Of a stretch of 58,475 nt of DNA, positions 45,480-54,692 are shown piece by piece (positions within the stretch are counted from its first letter, which is position 1; every line of letters begins with the position of its first letter). Both the position numbers and the translations under genes were made by a program. The notes below the pieces were generated by a model. The model saw only the letters and a program-made list of their open reading frames with translations, ran no database searches and was not told the DNA's origin. Source of the stretch: Bacteroidota bacterium (lineage in GTDB: Bacteria > Bacteroidota > Bacteroidia > Sphingobacteriales > Sphingobacteriaceae); contig JABDFZ010000007.1 in the NCBI GenBank assembly GCA_013286325.1, forward strand, positions 1 to 58,475, read 5' to 3'.

Positions 45480-46205
45480 TTAAAATTGCCCTGCCGATAA
45501 CAGCACCGATACCGAATTAATGATGCAATGCAATGCAAAACCCCAAAAGAAACCATTTTTAAAACGGATATAGGTGATTACCCAACCCATGCATAATTGC
45601 GGCAGTACGTATATTGGGTACAACCATATCAAAGGCCATTGAATAGGGGTATAATTGCTGATATGCATTAACCCAAACAGGCAGATAGATAAAATGATGA
45701 GTTGTTTGCGAAAACGGTGATCAATAATTGAAACGCCATTGGGTACGAACATCATGCAGATTGAAAATACTATACCCACTAATGAAAGCCGGATACCCCA
45801 ATTAATCAAGGGGCTTTTGATATGGACTAAAAAAAAACCGCAGAATAAAAATATTGCCATTGAAAATGCCAATGCAATATGTATTCTTTTTAAAGATAAT
45901 GGCAGCCTGAATATAGTTTCTTCCAATAAAGGGCCGATGATGCCTATATAAATGGCCGCTCTCCAGTAACCTAATTTGTGCATCATTTGGCTCATGCCGG
46001 CTCTTTGTACTGGTGCAATCCCTTTATGGTGGAGAACCTGGGTAACAATCTGTTCGGTTATCAGCATTAACGGAACAGTTAATATAAGGGCAAGTAAAAC
46101 CAGCCCGTATGCTTTTAATAAAGTACCCAGCTTTTCGAAAAAGGGAGATTTTGCTAATAGCTGAAGATTCGGGTATTCGCTAATGGACAGCAGTTCTTTA
46201 AACAC
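45480..46205 (-). CDS. CPBP family intramembrane metalloprotease
   Basis: This 241-residue membrane protein starts at a GTG, fixed by the in-frame stop codon directly upstream and the absence of an earlier Met. It has about seven hydrophobic helices. The CPBP (Abi/Rce1-like) active-site pattern is EExxxR in LLEETIFRLPLSL, followed by a His in FGLMHISNY and a further His in FALHCIINSV. Members cleave membrane proteins or peptides; some protect against bacteriocins or process prenylated proteins. No peptide gene is next to it. Divergent neighbours give no more clues. Confidence 0.85.
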   Translation of the reverse strand: MFKELLSISEYPNLQLLAKSPFFEKLGTLLKAYGLVLLALILTVPLMLITEQIVTQVLHHKGIAPVQRAGMSQMMHKLGYWRAAIYIGIIGPLLEETIFRLPLSLKRIHIALAFSMAIFLFCGFFLVHIKSPLINWGIRLSLVGIVFSICMMFVPNGVSIIDHRFRKQLIILSICLFGLMHISNYTPIQWPLIWLYPIYVLPQLCMGWVITYIRFKNGFFWGFALHCIINSVSVLLSAGQF

Positions 46206-46294
46206 TTATTTTGATTTGAAAATTTGATGATGTGTTAATTTGATAATGAACCTGTTGTATAATGTGAAATGATGCTCGATTTTAAATCTTCAAA

Positions 46295-48208
46295 TTAATC
46301 AGCATCTGCTTCCTGCAAATACAGTTCATCAATAGCTTGTGCGTATTTTTTTTCTATTACTTTACGTTTGGCTTTCATAGTTGGAGTTACTTCGCCATCC
46401 TCAATACTGAATGGATTGCGTTTTACTTTGAAACTTTTGATCCGCTCAAATTTGGCAAGCTCGTGCGAATACTTTTTCAGGTCCTGACCAACCCAGTCAA
46501 CAATTTCTTTATCGTCAATAAACACCTCAGGCTTTTCAAAGTATTCATTACTCAAATTAAAAGTCTCCTGTAAAGTTTCCTTAGCCGGAACTATAATGGC
46601 GGTTATATATTCGCGTTTATCACCTATCAAAAATACCTGTTCAATTTTGGGGCTTTTTAAATAAGTATTCTCAACAGGGGTTGGGTACACATTTTTTCCA
46701 TATGCATTTACCAGCATATTCTTTAGCCGGTCAGTAATTTGCAAGTTACCCTTAAAATACCGCCCAATATCACCGGTATGGAACCAGCCATCAGTATCAA
46801 TAACCGAAGCCGTTTCCTCTGGCTTGTTCCAGTAGCCTTTCATTACACAATGCCCCCGTACAATGATCTCACCTTCTTCCGACTGAAAATCTTCTTTAAA
46901 AGTATCGTGTGTTTGTATAGTGTAAATATGTTTGGTATCAACGTTTTGTATGGCTACTTCAATACCGGGAATAATCCGGCCGACAGTGCCATAAATTATG
47001 CGGTCAGTTTCCGTTACGGCCATTACCGGCGATGTTTCTGTTAGCCCGAAACCTTCCAGGATTTTTATCCCCAGGTCGCCAAAAAATTCGCCGATGTTCT
47101 TTGGCAGGGCACCTCCGCCCGAAAGCATTATTTTTAACCGTCCGCCTGTTTTCTCTTTTATTTTGCTGAATACCAATTTCTCGGCAATTTTATGTTGTTG
47201 ACTGAGTATCAATCCCGGCTTTTTACCGGCTTCATGAGCCAATCGTACTTCTTTGCCAATTTTAAGCGCCCACAAAAATATTTTTGATTTAACGCCACCT
47301 GCGCTTGTGCCATTTTTCATGGCTTTATCATGTATCCGCTCTAACAAGCGCGGAACGCAGTTCATCACGGTTGGCCTTATCTCGCCCATGTTTTTTGCAA
47401 GCAGGTCGAGGCTTTGTGCAAATGCCATTTTGCTCCCTGTGAAAAGGCAGATATGATAAGTTGCAGTACGTTCGAACACATGCGATAGCGGAAGGAAAGA
47501 CAGAAAAACATCTGTGCTTTCAATTATCGTGATCTGTAAAAGGCTGTTCCTTGCATTTTCGGTAAGGTTAAAGTGCGTAAGCATAGCGCCTTTAGGTGTT
47601 CCTGTGGTGCCGGAAGTATAAATAAGACAGGAAAGATCGGATGGTAAAATAGCTTCCCTGGCACTGCTGATTGTCCTTATATATTTGTCAACTAACCGCA
47701 AGCCTTCCTCAATTACTTGTTTAAATCCTATAATTCCCGCATTAAGGTTTAACTTTCCTACAGACTTTTCAAAATCTTCAAACGCCGGAATTATACGGAT
47801 CAGCGACTGGCAGTTATTGGCAACCCTGGTGATCTTACGCAACAAAAACGGGTTACCCACCAAAATGGTCTTGGCTTCCGAGTCGTTTAGAATATATTCA
47901 ATTTCAGTTTCAGTAAGGGTAGGATAGATGGATGTATTTACTGCACCGATTTGCTGCAGGGCCTGGTCGTAATAAACGTAATCAGGGCCGTTTTCAATAA
48001 TCAGCGCTAGCATATCGCCCTTTTTTATGCCAATATCCAGAAACCAGGCCGAGATAGCATCTATCTTATCTAAAGCCTGCCTGTAGCTAATATCAACCCA
48101 TTTATCATTTACCTTATGGCTCATGAAAGGGTGTGTCTCTGGATGAATATTTTTTACAATATTTCGGATAAGTGACGGAATGGTCGATTGATCAGTTGCC
48201 GGGTTCAT
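46295..48208 (-). CDS. Long-chain fatty acid-CoA ligase (AMP-binding)
   Basis: This 637-residue protein activates fatty acids to acyl-CoA through an acyl-AMP step. Motifs are the P-loop-like YTSGTTGTPKGAMLTH, the adenine motif GFGLTETSP, DTDGWFHTGDIGRY in the hinge region, and KNMLVNAYGKNVYPTPVE at the C-terminal domain. Length and motif spacing match bacterial long-chain ligases of the FAA1/FadD15 branch. It is a single minus-strand gene between the CPBP gene and the isc operon, with a repeat-like AT-rich gap on its 3' side. Substrate chain length cannot be read from sequence alone. Confidence 0.93.
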   Translation of the reverse strand: MNPATDQSTIPSLIRNIVKNIHPETHPFMSHKVNDKWVDISYRQALDKIDAISAWFLDIGIKKGDMLALIIENGPDYVYYDQALQQIGAVNTSIYPTLTETEIEYILNDSEAKTILVGNPFLLRKITRVANNCQSLIRIIPAFEDFEKSVGKLNLNAGIIGFKQVIEEGLRLVDKYIRTISSAREAILPSDLSCLIYTSGTTGTPKGAMLTHFNLTENARNSLLQITIIESTDVFLSFLPLSHVFERTATYHICLFTGSKMAFAQSLDLLAKNMGEIRPTVMNCVPRLLERIHDKAMKNGTSAGGVKSKIFLWALKIGKEVRLAHEAGKKPGLILSQQHKIAEKLVFSKIKEKTGGRLKIMLSGGGALPKNIGEFFGDLGIKILEGFGLTETSPVMAVTETDRIIYGTVGRIIPGIEVAIQNVDTKHIYTIQTHDTFKEDFQSEEGEIIVRGHCVMKGYWNKPEETASVIDTDGWFHTGDIGRYFKGNLQITDRLKNMLVNAYGKNVYPTPVENTYLKSPKIEQVFLIGDKREYITAIIVPAKETLQETFNLSNEYFEKPEVFIDDKEIVDWVGQDLKKYSHELAKFERIKSFKVKRNPFSIEDGEVTPTMKAKRKVIEKKYAQAIDELYLQEADAD

Positions 48209-48362
48209 TAAAGTTTAATCGTAATTTATAGTTTAAACAAAGCTAAATTATTTTTTTATTAATTGATTACACTGATTTTAATGTGGTTAAGCGGATTATT
48301 AAAAAGATAGCTTCCCCAGCTTATTGTGTCCTCACAAACAATTCTTCCAATAAGAAACAAGC

Positions 48363-48398
48363 AAAAAAAACACCGGCCTTATTTAATGAGACCGGTGT
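48363..48398 (-). terminator. Intrinsic terminator of the isc operon
   Basis: ACACCGG (48370-48376) pairs with CCGGTGT (48392-48398) across a 15-base loop. On the minus strand it is followed by a run of eight T. It lies 30 bases after the iscA stop. Confidence 0.85.
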
Positions 48399-48428
48399 AA
48401 TCAATATCGAATCGGTGGAATCTAAAAA

Positions 48429-48755
48429 TTACACCGAAAAACTTTCCCCGCAGCCACAGGTGCGACTTGCATTAGGGTTATGGAAGTTAAAGCCTTTACC
48501 ATTTAAACCATCGGTAAAATCAAGTTCAGTACCTGCAAGGTACAGAAACGATTTCATATCCAAAGCAATACGGATACCGCGGTCTTCAAAAAACTGGTCG
48601 CCTTTTTTTATTTCGTTATCAAAGTCAAGGTTGTATGATAAGCCTGAACACCCACCTCCCTGAACAGATACCCGCAGAAAATAAGAAGCATCAAGCCCCG
48701 AATCTGTCATCAGGTGATCTATTTTACTTTTCGCTTTATCAGTTATTGTTACCAT
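48429..48755 (-). CDS. iscA: A-type iron-sulfur carrier IscA
   Basis: This 108-residue A-type carrier has the three conserved cysteines: one in VSVQGGGCSGLSYNLDF and two in the C-terminal TCGCGESFSV. It receives or transfers Fe-S clusters from the scaffold to target enzymes. The names IscA, SufA and ErpA cannot be separated by sequence alone; the place after iscS and iscU favours IscA. An imperfect hairpin lies in the gap between it and iscU. Confidence 0.9.
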   Translation of the reverse strand: MVTITDKAKSKIDHLMTDSGLDASYFLRVSVQGGGCSGLSYNLDFDNEIKKGDQFFEDRGIRIALDMKSFLYLAGTELDFTDGLNGKGFNFHNPNASRTCGCGESFSV

Positions 48756-48770
48756 TTTATTTAGAGTCGA

Positions 48771-48842
48771 GAATCAAGAGCAAAGAGCCAGGAATCAAGA
48801 CAACTTCAAATATCTTGGTTCTTGACTCTTTGCTCTTGATTC
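48771..48842. repeat. 30-bp-arm imperfect hairpin within the isc operon ('aatcaagagcaaagag' family)
   Basis: Left arm 48771-48800 starts GAATCAAGAGCAAAGAGCCA; right arm 48813-48842 is its reverse complement at about 27 of 30 positions, with a 12-base loop. It lies between iscU and iscA and could attenuate or protect the mRNA. The same word family follows the MocR gene at 1785-1861. Confidence 0.75.
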
Positions 48843-48846
48843 TATA

Positions 48847-49260
48847 TTAGTGATGTACTTTTTCGCTTTCAATTGGCGCCATGCCGTTTTTTACGCGGTA
48901 ATCATTAATTGCAGCTTTAATGGCATCTTCTGCCAATACCGAGCAATGGATTTTTACCGGTGGAAGCGCTAATTCTTCAACAATGTCCATGTTGTCAATT
49001 TTCATGGCATCGTCAATGCTTTTGCCTTTAAGCCATTCTGTAGCTAATGATGATGATGCAATTGCCGAACCGCAGCCAAATGTTTTAAATTTAGCATCGG
49101 TTATCATGTTGTTATCATCAACCTGTATCTGCAGGCGCATAACGTCGCCGCATTCAGGGGCACCAACCAAACCTGTGCCTACTTTGTGGTTGCTCTTATC
49201 TAAAGTGCCCACATTGCGGGGGTTAGTATAGTGATCAATTACTTTTTCTGAATAAGCCAT
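48847..49260 (-). CDS. iscU: Iron-sulfur cluster scaffold IscU
   Basis: This 137-residue scaffold holds the nascent 2Fe-2S cluster made with sulfur from IscS. The three cluster cysteines lie in GAPECGDVMRL, FKTFGCGSAIASSS and KIHCSVLAEDAIK, and the Asp after the first cysteine is present. The chaperone-binding LPPVK motif is intact (ELALPPVKIH). It lies 109 bases downstream of iscS and 91 bases before iscA. No hscA or hscB gene is in the window, though the LPPVK motif implies one elsewhere. Confidence 0.96.
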   Translation of the reverse strand: MAYSEKVIDHYTNPRNVGTLDKSNHKVGTGLVGAPECGDVMRLQIQVDDNNMITDAKFKTFGCGSAIASSSLATEWLKGKSIDDAMKIDNMDIVEELALPPVKIHCSVLAEDAIKAAINDYRVKNGMAPIESEKVHH

Positions 49261-49265
49261 TTTAT

Positions 49266-49305
49266 TTAATTATTGAATTAGTGATTTATTGAATTAGTGA
49301 TTTAA
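49266..49305. repeat. Direct repeat between iscS and iscU
   Basis: The word TTGAATTAGTGATTTA occurs twice in tandem (about 49273-49303). It matches the arms of the inverted repeat at 37072-37136. Confidence 0.6.
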
Positions 49306-49369
49306 TGCCAATTCGTTACTTTATTTTTTTGCATCTGCACACTCGCACATCCGCATAATTGCACATCAA

Positions 49370-50581
49370 TTAATGTTCTGCCCACTCAATCGAGTTAAGG
49401 TCTATTCCTTCTTTAAACATTTCCCACAGCGGAGAAAGCTCGCGAAGGTGTGTTACCGCTTTTTTGGTTACTTCAATAGCGTAATCTACTTCCTCTTCGG
49501 TGGTAAACCTGCCTAAACCAAAACGGATAGATGAATGTGCCAGGTCGTCCGACAAGCCCAAACTCTTTAATACATAAGATGGCTCAAGTGAAGCTGATGT
49601 ACACGCAGATCCTGACGATACAGCCAGATCCTTCATAGCCATCATTAAACCTTCGCCTTCAACATATTTGAAAGATATATTAGCTACATGCGGTAAGCGA
49701 TGCTCAACATTGCCATTCACATAGCTTTCTTCCAGTTGAGTTAACGATGCCTGTAGTTTATCGCGTAAAGCTGACAAACGTTTTGCTTCGCTTTCCATTT
49801 CAAGCCCGCAAAGTTCACAAGCTTTACCTAAGCCAACAATGCCCGGTACATTTAATGTACCCGAACGCATGCCGCGTTCATGACCACCACCGTCCATCTG
49901 TGCAGTAACTTTAACCCTTGGGCCTTTGCGGCGCACATATAATGCACCAACACCCTTAGGTCCATATATTTTATGTGCAGAAAGCGCCAGCAGGTCAATT
50001 CCGTCGCGGTTAACATCAACCGGGATCTTTCCTACAGCCTGTACTGCATCTGTCATAAACAATGCACCGTGTTTATGGGCAATTGCCGAAATTTCTTTTA
50101 TTGGCTGAATAACACCTATCTCATTATTGCCATACATTATCGAAACCAATATAGTTTCGCTGGTCATGCTTTTTTCGAGCAGATCAAGGTCAATTATGCC
50201 ATCTTCCTTAACAGGCAGATAAGTTACTTTTCCGCCAAGTTTTTCAACATGTTTGCAGGCATCAAGTATAGCTTTGTGTTCGGTAACGGTAGTTATAATA
50301 TGGTTACCTTTTTCTTTATACATTTCGAACACGCCTTTTATGGCAAGATTGTCCGACTCAGTAGCGCCCGATGTGAAAATAATTTCCTTCTCGTTTGCAC
50401 CAATTAGTTTTGCCACCTGCTCGCGTGCATAATCAACGCCTTCTTCGGCAACCCAGCCAAATGGATGGTTACGGCTTGCTGCATTACCAAACTTTGTTGT
50501 AAAATAAGGCAGCATAGCTTCAAGCACACGCGGATCCATCGGTGTTGTAGCGTTGTTATCTAAATATATAGGAAGATTCAT
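49370..50581 (-). CDS. iscS: Cysteine desulfurase IscS
   Basis: Starting at [20 protein letters not shown], the product has 403 residues; Met codons 2 and 6 positions upstream are also in frame. This PLP enzyme takes sulfur from cysteine and passes it to IscU as a persulfide. The PLP lysine is in [13 protein letters not shown], and the mobile catalytic cysteine is in [19 protein letters not shown]. The length and HxxxGxR region ([14 protein letters not shown]) fit group I (IscS) enzymes. It is the first gene of iscS-iscU-iscA and is divergent from the mce gene. Confidence 0.95.
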   Translation of the reverse strand: MNLPIYLDNNATTPMDPRVLEAMLPYFTTKFGNAASRNHPFGWVAEEGVDYAREQVAKLIGANEKEIIFTSGATESDNLAIKGVFEMYKEKGNHIITTVTEHKAILDACKHVEKLGGKVTYLPVKEDGIIDLDLLEKSMTSETILVSIMYGNNEIGVIQPIKEISAIAHKHGALFMTDAVQAVGKIPVDVNRDGIDLLALSAHKIYGPKGVGALYVRRKGPRVKVTAQMDGGGHERGMRSGTLNVPGIVGLGKACELCGLEMESEAKRLSALRDKLQASLTQLEESYVNGNVEHRLPHVANISFKYVEGEGLMMAMKDLAVSSGSACTSASLEPSYVLKSLGLSDDLAHSSIRFGLGRFTTEEEVDYAIEVTKKAVTHLRELSPLWEMFKEGIDLNSIEWAEH

Positions 50582-50601
50582 ACTCATAAAAATTAACAAT
50601 A

Positions 50602-50609
50602 CAAAGATA
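50602..50609 (-). promoter_or_regulatory. Predicted -7 promoter box of the isc operon
   Basis: On the minus strand this reads TATCTTTG, matching TAnnTTTG, with TTTG 23 bases upstream as a stretched -33 element. The box lies 20 bases before the iscS start. Confidence 0.5.
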
Positions 50610-50685
50610 GGTAAGTTTTATTTAAAATCATTCAAAATAAGGTTTAAAATACCTTAACACAAACAATAATTTACAATATTTGGAC

Positions 50686-51087
50686 ATGAACAAGATTGAG
50701 CATATTGGAATTGCGGTAAACAACCTGCAGCAAGCAGGCGATATTTATGAAAAATTGCTCAATACACCTGTTTATAAAATTGAAGAAGTGCTTTCTGAAG
50801 GCGTAAAAACAGCCTTTTTAGGAGTTGGTAATAATAAAATAGAGCTATTGGAAGCATCAAACCCCGATAGCCCGATAGCTAAGTTTATAGCCAAAAAAGG
50901 AGAGGGTATCCATCATATTGCTTTTGAAGTAGATGATATAAAAGCAGAAATGCAGAGATTAAAAGCAGAGGGTTTTATATTGCTGAATGATGAACCAAAG
51001 CCCGGAGCTGATAATAAACTGGTTTGTTTTGTACATCCAAAAAGTGCAAATGGGGTGTTGATTGAGCTTTGCCAGGAGATTAAATAA
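50686..51087 (+). CDS. mce: Methylmalonyl-CoA epimerase
   Basis: From the ATG at 50686 the product is 133 residues. It is a glyoxalase-fold metal enzyme that interconverts (R)- and (S)-methylmalonyl-CoA in propionate and odd-chain or branched-chain catabolism. Metal ligands are visible as the His of KIEHIGIAV, a Gln/Glu in the middle and the His in GIHHIAFEVDD, and the acid at the end is in VLIELCQ. The methylmalonyl-CoA mutase is not in the window. It is divergent from the isc operon and is followed 14 bases later by a lipoprotein gene. Confidence 0.95.
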   Translation: MNKIEHIGIAVNNLQQAGDIYEKLLNTPVYKIEEVLSEGVKTAFLGVGNNKIELLEASNPDSPIAKFIAKKGEGIHHIAFEVDDIKAEMQRLKAEGFILLNDEPKPGADNKLVCFVHPKSANGVLIELCQEIK

Positions 51088-51100
51088 ACCAATATTAAAT

Positions 51101-51598
51101 ATGAAATATTTCATTTTTTTGGGAGTTTCAATGCTTGTTTTAAGTATGGGCTGTAAACAGCATATTGAGGAAGAAGCTTCTCAATCATGGAGTAATTTGA
51201 CGATATTTTCGGAACGTGATACCAGGATAACTATGGGAAATGATGCTGATTCTTCAGTTGTCACTGTTTATCACCGCGGGTCATTTTTTGCTCCGTTGCC
51301 AAAAGGAGAAAAAATGAAAGTCGATACTATCAAAGCTTTCTTTACCAGGGCTGAAAAGGATACGATTTTTTCATTGGTACACAATCTGATAACACACCCG
51401 GCCAAGACGAAAGGGTTTTGTACGGAATTTGTAGGTAGCCTTGAGCTGTTGATAGATTATGGGAATCAATTCAAACAGATAGCAAAGTATTCTTCTGTAT
51501 GTAACTGGAATTCATTGTCGGACAAAACAATGCGTTTGCACGATATACTTCGAAGTAAAATTAAAAAGATTTATTTGGGGGAAAACGATACCCCATAA
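51101..51598 (+). CDS. Uncharacterised lipoprotein
   Basis: From the ATG at 51101 there are 165 residues. The N-terminus is a lipoprotein signal (MKYFIFLGVSMLVLSMGCKQ) with a lipobox LSMGC, so it should be anchored to a membrane by its lipidated Cys18. The mature part contains FSERDTRITMGNDADSSVVT and later LELLIDYGNQFKQIAKYSSV. I do not recognise a family or motif. It starts 13 bases after mce, so the two may be co-transcribed, but a shared function is not evident. Confidence 0.75.
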   Translation: MKYFIFLGVSMLVLSMGCKQHIEEEASQSWSNLTIFSERDTRITMGNDADSSVVTVYHRGSFFAPLPKGEKMKVDTIKAFFTRAEKDTIFSLVHNLITHPAKTKGFCTEFVGSLELLIDYGNQFKQIAKYSSVCNWNSLSDKTMRLHDILRSKIKKIYLGENDTP

Positions 51599-51697
51599 AT
51601 CATAAATTGAGTTTTATATTAAAGATATCGGTTTAATACTGGCCAAACCTTAATGACCTGGCCAGTATTTAGTATAAACTTTACCTGCAGTAATTAC

Positions 51698-52809
51698 TTA
51701 TTTTTCAGGAACTATCTTTCTTATCTTACTATAACCCTCTGTTACATATACATTGCCGGCTGCATCAACAGCAATGCCATGAATATCAACAAAAGTTGCC
51801 AGTAAATTTGGGCCGTTAATTGAACCAGGCGCGCCGGTACCTGCAATTGTTGTAACACCACCTAATGGAGTTATTTTCCTGATAACATCGTTTCCATTAT
51901 CAGCTACGTATAAATTTCCAGCTGCATCTACTGTCACATCCATCGGTTACTAAAGCTGGCTGATGCTATAGGCCCATTCGCCGATCCCGGGGTCAATTGT
52001 CCTGCTAAGGTAGTTACAACAGCATCTGGTGTTATTTTTCTTATCATGTTGTTCCCATAATCAGCAACGTAAATATTGTTTGCTATATCTACTGCTAAGC
52101 CATTTGGGAGACGGAAATTTGCATCAGCGCCCGTCCCGTTTGCAAAACCCGGAGGAGTATTGATAACTTTCCCTGCAAACGTACTTACTATTCCCCCTGG
52201 GGTGATTTTTCTGATAACGTTGTGATTGTCTGATACAAAAATATTCCCTGAATGATCTACTACTATTCCCGAAGGCCCGTTAAACGTAGCTGTGCTGGCC
52301 GGTCCGTCATCAAACCCGACTGCACCTGTACCAGCAAAGGTAGTAACCACACCAGCCGGAGTTATTTCCCTTATTGCGTTGTTATCTAGATCAGCAACAA
52401 AAACATTGCCTGATGCATCAACTGCTATGCCTACAGGATTGTTAAAAGTAGCAGATGCGCCCGTACCATTAGTAAAACCAGCTGCTCCGCTACCTGCTAA
52501 AGTTGTAACCAGTCCATTCGGGGTTACTTTACGGATAGCATTATTTACCTGGTCGGCAACATATAAATTGCCTGCCGCATCAATAGCAATGCCATTTGGA
52601 TTATTAAAAGTAGCTTTTACTCTGGGTCCGTTAGTAAAACCCTGATTGACGCTGCCTGTAAAAGTATATGTATAGCCTGATGTATTTTGCTGATCAATAT
52701 TGCCATCGATAGGTGCAATACCTGATTTATTACAGCCGGAAAACATTACCGTAGCTAAACTGCAAGCAAATAAAATACACGAATAGTTAATTATTTTTTT
52801 TGATTTCAT
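51698..52809 (-). pseudogene. NHL-repeat beta-propeller lipoprotein split by a one-base frameshift
   Basis: The first frame (52809-51934) has a lipoprotein signal (ACSLATVMFSGCNKSG, lipid-anchored Cys) and four complete NHL repeats with GIAVDASGNVFVADLDNNAI-like sequence. The frame is lost after SASFSN. The next frame (51943-51698) continues at once with MDVTVDAAGNLYVADNGNDV and a sixth repeat. Adding one C in the run near 51946 (minus-strand AACCGATG to AACCCGATG) restores a 370-residue ORF with six repeats, the usual count for a closed NHL propeller. Such lipoproteins bind ligands or partners at the cell surface. A one-base error in a short homopolymer run is an alternative to a real mutation. 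Confidence 0.82.
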
Positions 52810-52998
52810 ATTGAGAGGTTTTGTTAATTGGTGATGAATAGGCTATATACTAATTAGCATTAAAACATTATAAAATTAAATTTATTGTCGCTGTAGTTAA
52901 ATAAAGCAATAAATATTAATAATTCAATGTTTTTTTGAAAGTAAGAACTCCCGGTTATTTAAAAAAAACTATACACATATTTTTATTTTAAATTTGGC

Positions 52999-53030
52999 TT
53001 TGAGTTTTTTAACTTTTATTACTACATTTG
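52999..53030 (+). promoter_or_regulatory. Predicted promoter of rpmE2
   Basis: TTTG at 52999-53002 and TACATTTG at 53023-53030 are separated by 20 bases, a near-ideal Bacteroidota promoter. CTACATTTGC is identical to the rpmH promoter at 22722-22729, and both have TTTGAG at -33. Confidence 0.8.
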
Positions 53031-53059
53031 CACCTCTTTTACGAAGAAGTTATAACACA

Positions 53060-53308
53060 ATGAAAAAAGATCTGCATCCATCAAACTATAGATTAGTTGT
53101 TTTTAAAGATATGTCTAACGAATATGCTTTTATAACTAAATCTTGCATCGATAGCCGCGAAACCATAAAATGGGAAGATGGCAATGAATATCCGTTAATT
53201 AAATTGGAAATTTCTCATACTTCGCACCCTTTTTATACCGGTAAAATGAAACTGGTTGATACTGCAGGGCGTATTGATAAATTCCGTACCCGTTACAACA
53301 AAAAGTAA
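53060..53308 (+). CDS. rpmE2: 50S ribosomal protein L31, type B
   Basis: The ATG at 53060 gives 82 residues; upstream ORF extension runs through the promoter and is not coding. It starts [20 protein letters not shown] and ends [16 protein letters not shown], the type B L31 sequence. It lacks the CxxC zinc ribbon of the A type, which is the form used without zinc. The L31 protein is part of the central protuberance bridge of the 50S subunit. A promoter and a terminator bracket it, so it is monocistronic. Confidence 0.96.
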   Translation: MKKDLHPSNYRLVVFKDMSNEYAFITKSCIDSRETIKWEDGNEYPLIKLEISHTSHPFYTGKMKLVDTAGRIDKFRTRYNKK

Positions 53309-53336
53309 TCGTTGTACTTTCTATAAAATATTTACA

Positions 53337-53367
53337 AGTCTCCCGGTACATCGGGGGACTTTTTTTA
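53337..53367 (+). terminator. Intrinsic terminator after rpmE2
   Basis: AGTCTCCCG (53337-53345) pairs with CGGGGGACT (53352-53360) with one G-U type mismatch across a 6-base loop, followed by a run of seven T. It ends only ten bases before the next ATG at 53378. Confidence 0.85.
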
Positions 53368-53377
53368 TTTTTGCACC

Positions 53378-54562
53378 ATGGCAATTATCCTTTTCGACGA
53401 TAACGCACATCAAACACTTCTGCCTTTAACGTTTACCCGACCGGTTGCCGACCTGCGCATAGGTATACTTACCATTGCCGAAAAGTGGGCCAAATACTTA
53501 AAACTGGATACGTCTTTTTATACCCAGGAATGGTTAAAGGGAAAATTCCCTATAAAAATAGAACAGGACAATATATTTATAAATGGTTCAGTTTGCCCGG
53601 ATGAATATTTAACCGAAGCGATTGACCGCCTAAAAAACGGCGAAGCCTTAAAATATGGCGATCAGTTAATAGCCGTAAAGCTAAGCCAGGGAGATGCACA
53701 AAGTTTTAACCCAGCGGCTAACTTTTCCGTAGTTACAGTTTTAGAAAGCACCCCTGTAACTATTCGTTTCCCTGAAGATATTTTCAGAAAGAATGATATT
53801 GAACTACGCAAAGATTTTAATCTGCTTACCAAAGGCCGCACCAGTGCAGTAATAAGCCAAACCAATACCATTATTGGCAATGATTTTTTTGCCGAAGAAG
53901 GAGCAATTGCCGAATGTTCAACCTTTAATACTACAAACGGGCCAATTTACCTGGCTAATAACACCGAAGTTTGGGAAGGTACGCATATACGGGGTGCATT
54001 TGCCATTTGCGAACATTCGCAGGTGAAAATGGGGGCCAAGATTTATGGAGCAACCACTGTTGGGCCATATTCAAGGGTAGGAGGAGAGCTTAACAATGCC
54101 GTCATCTGGGGCTATTCATCAAAAGGCCATGAGGGTTATCTTGGTAATTCTGTGTTGGGTGAATGGTGCAATATCGGCGCCGATTCTAACAATTCAAACC
54201 TCAAAAATAACTACGCCGAAGTAAAGCTCTGGGATTATACCACGCAGCGTTTCCGTAAAACAGGCTTGCAATTTTGCGGTCTGATTATGGCCGACCATGC
54301 CAAATGTGCTATAAATACCATGTTTAATACAGGTACAGTAGTTGGGGTAAGCGCCAATGTGTTCGGTGCCGGCTTTCCGCGAAATTTTGTTCCCGATTTT
54401 GCATGGGGCGGTGCGCAAGGCTTTGAAGTTTACTCGATCAAAAAAATGTTCGAAACGGTAGAAAAGGTTTTTGCCCGCCGTGACCACCGCGATTTTGACG
54501 AAAATGAGCAGCAGATATTGAAAAAGGTATTCGAATTAACAGAAGAGCACAGACGGTTTTAA
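53378..54562 (+). CDS. GlmU-like sugar nucleotidyltransferase-family protein (NTP_transf_4)
   Basis: This 394-residue protein begins ILFDDNAHQTLLPLTFTRPV, the Bacteroidota NTP_transf_4 start. It lacks the usual nucleotidyltransferase GxGTRM loop. The C-terminal half has left-handed beta-helix hexapeptide repeats (about 200-330; NNTEVWEGTHIRGAFAICEH, SQVKMGAKIYGATTVGPYSR) as in GlmU acetyltransferases. The role is probably in cell-wall or capsule sugar activation, but with the canonical loop absent, catalysis is uncertain. It lies between rpmE2 and tpiA, with a repeat following it. The 5' gap to the rpmE2 terminator is very short. Confidence 0.85.
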   Translation: MAIILFDDNAHQTLLPLTFTRPVADLRIGILTIAEKWAKYLKLDTSFYTQEWLKGKFPIKIEQDNIFINGSVCPDEYLTEAIDRLKNGEALKYGDQLIAVKLSQGDAQSFNPAANFSVVTVLESTPVTIRFPEDIFRKNDIELRKDFNLLTKGRTSAVISQTNTIIGNDFFAEEGAIAECSTFNTTNGPIYLANNTEVWEGTHIRGAFAICEHSQVKMGAKIYGATTVGPYSRVGGELNNAVIWGYSSKGHEGYLGNSVLGEWCNIGADSNNSNLKNNYAEVKLWDYTTQRFRKTGLQFCGLIMADHAKCAINTMFNTGTVVGVSANVFGAGFPRNFVPDFAWGGAQGFEVYSIKKMFETVEKVFARRDHRDFDENEQQILKKVFELTEEHRRF

Positions 54563-54690
54563 ATGACGGTTGATTAGGTTGACTAAGTGAGTAGTTAAAA
54601 TCAATGTCAATTAGCTTTCAACATAATAAACTCAATCAACATAATCTAACTCAATCAACTTATTTACAATATAATCAACTTAAAATAGCA
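54563..54690. repeat. Quasi-palindromic intergenic repeat ('ttgattgag / ctcaatcaa' family) before tpiA
   Basis: GGTTGATTAGGTTGACTAAG (54568-54587) is mirrored by two ACTCAATCAAC words and CATAATCTAACTC (54629-54660). It uses the same vocabulary as 22617-22660. It lies directly after the GlmU-like stop and ends before the tpiA ATG. Confidence 0.5.
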
Positions 54691-54692
54691 TC

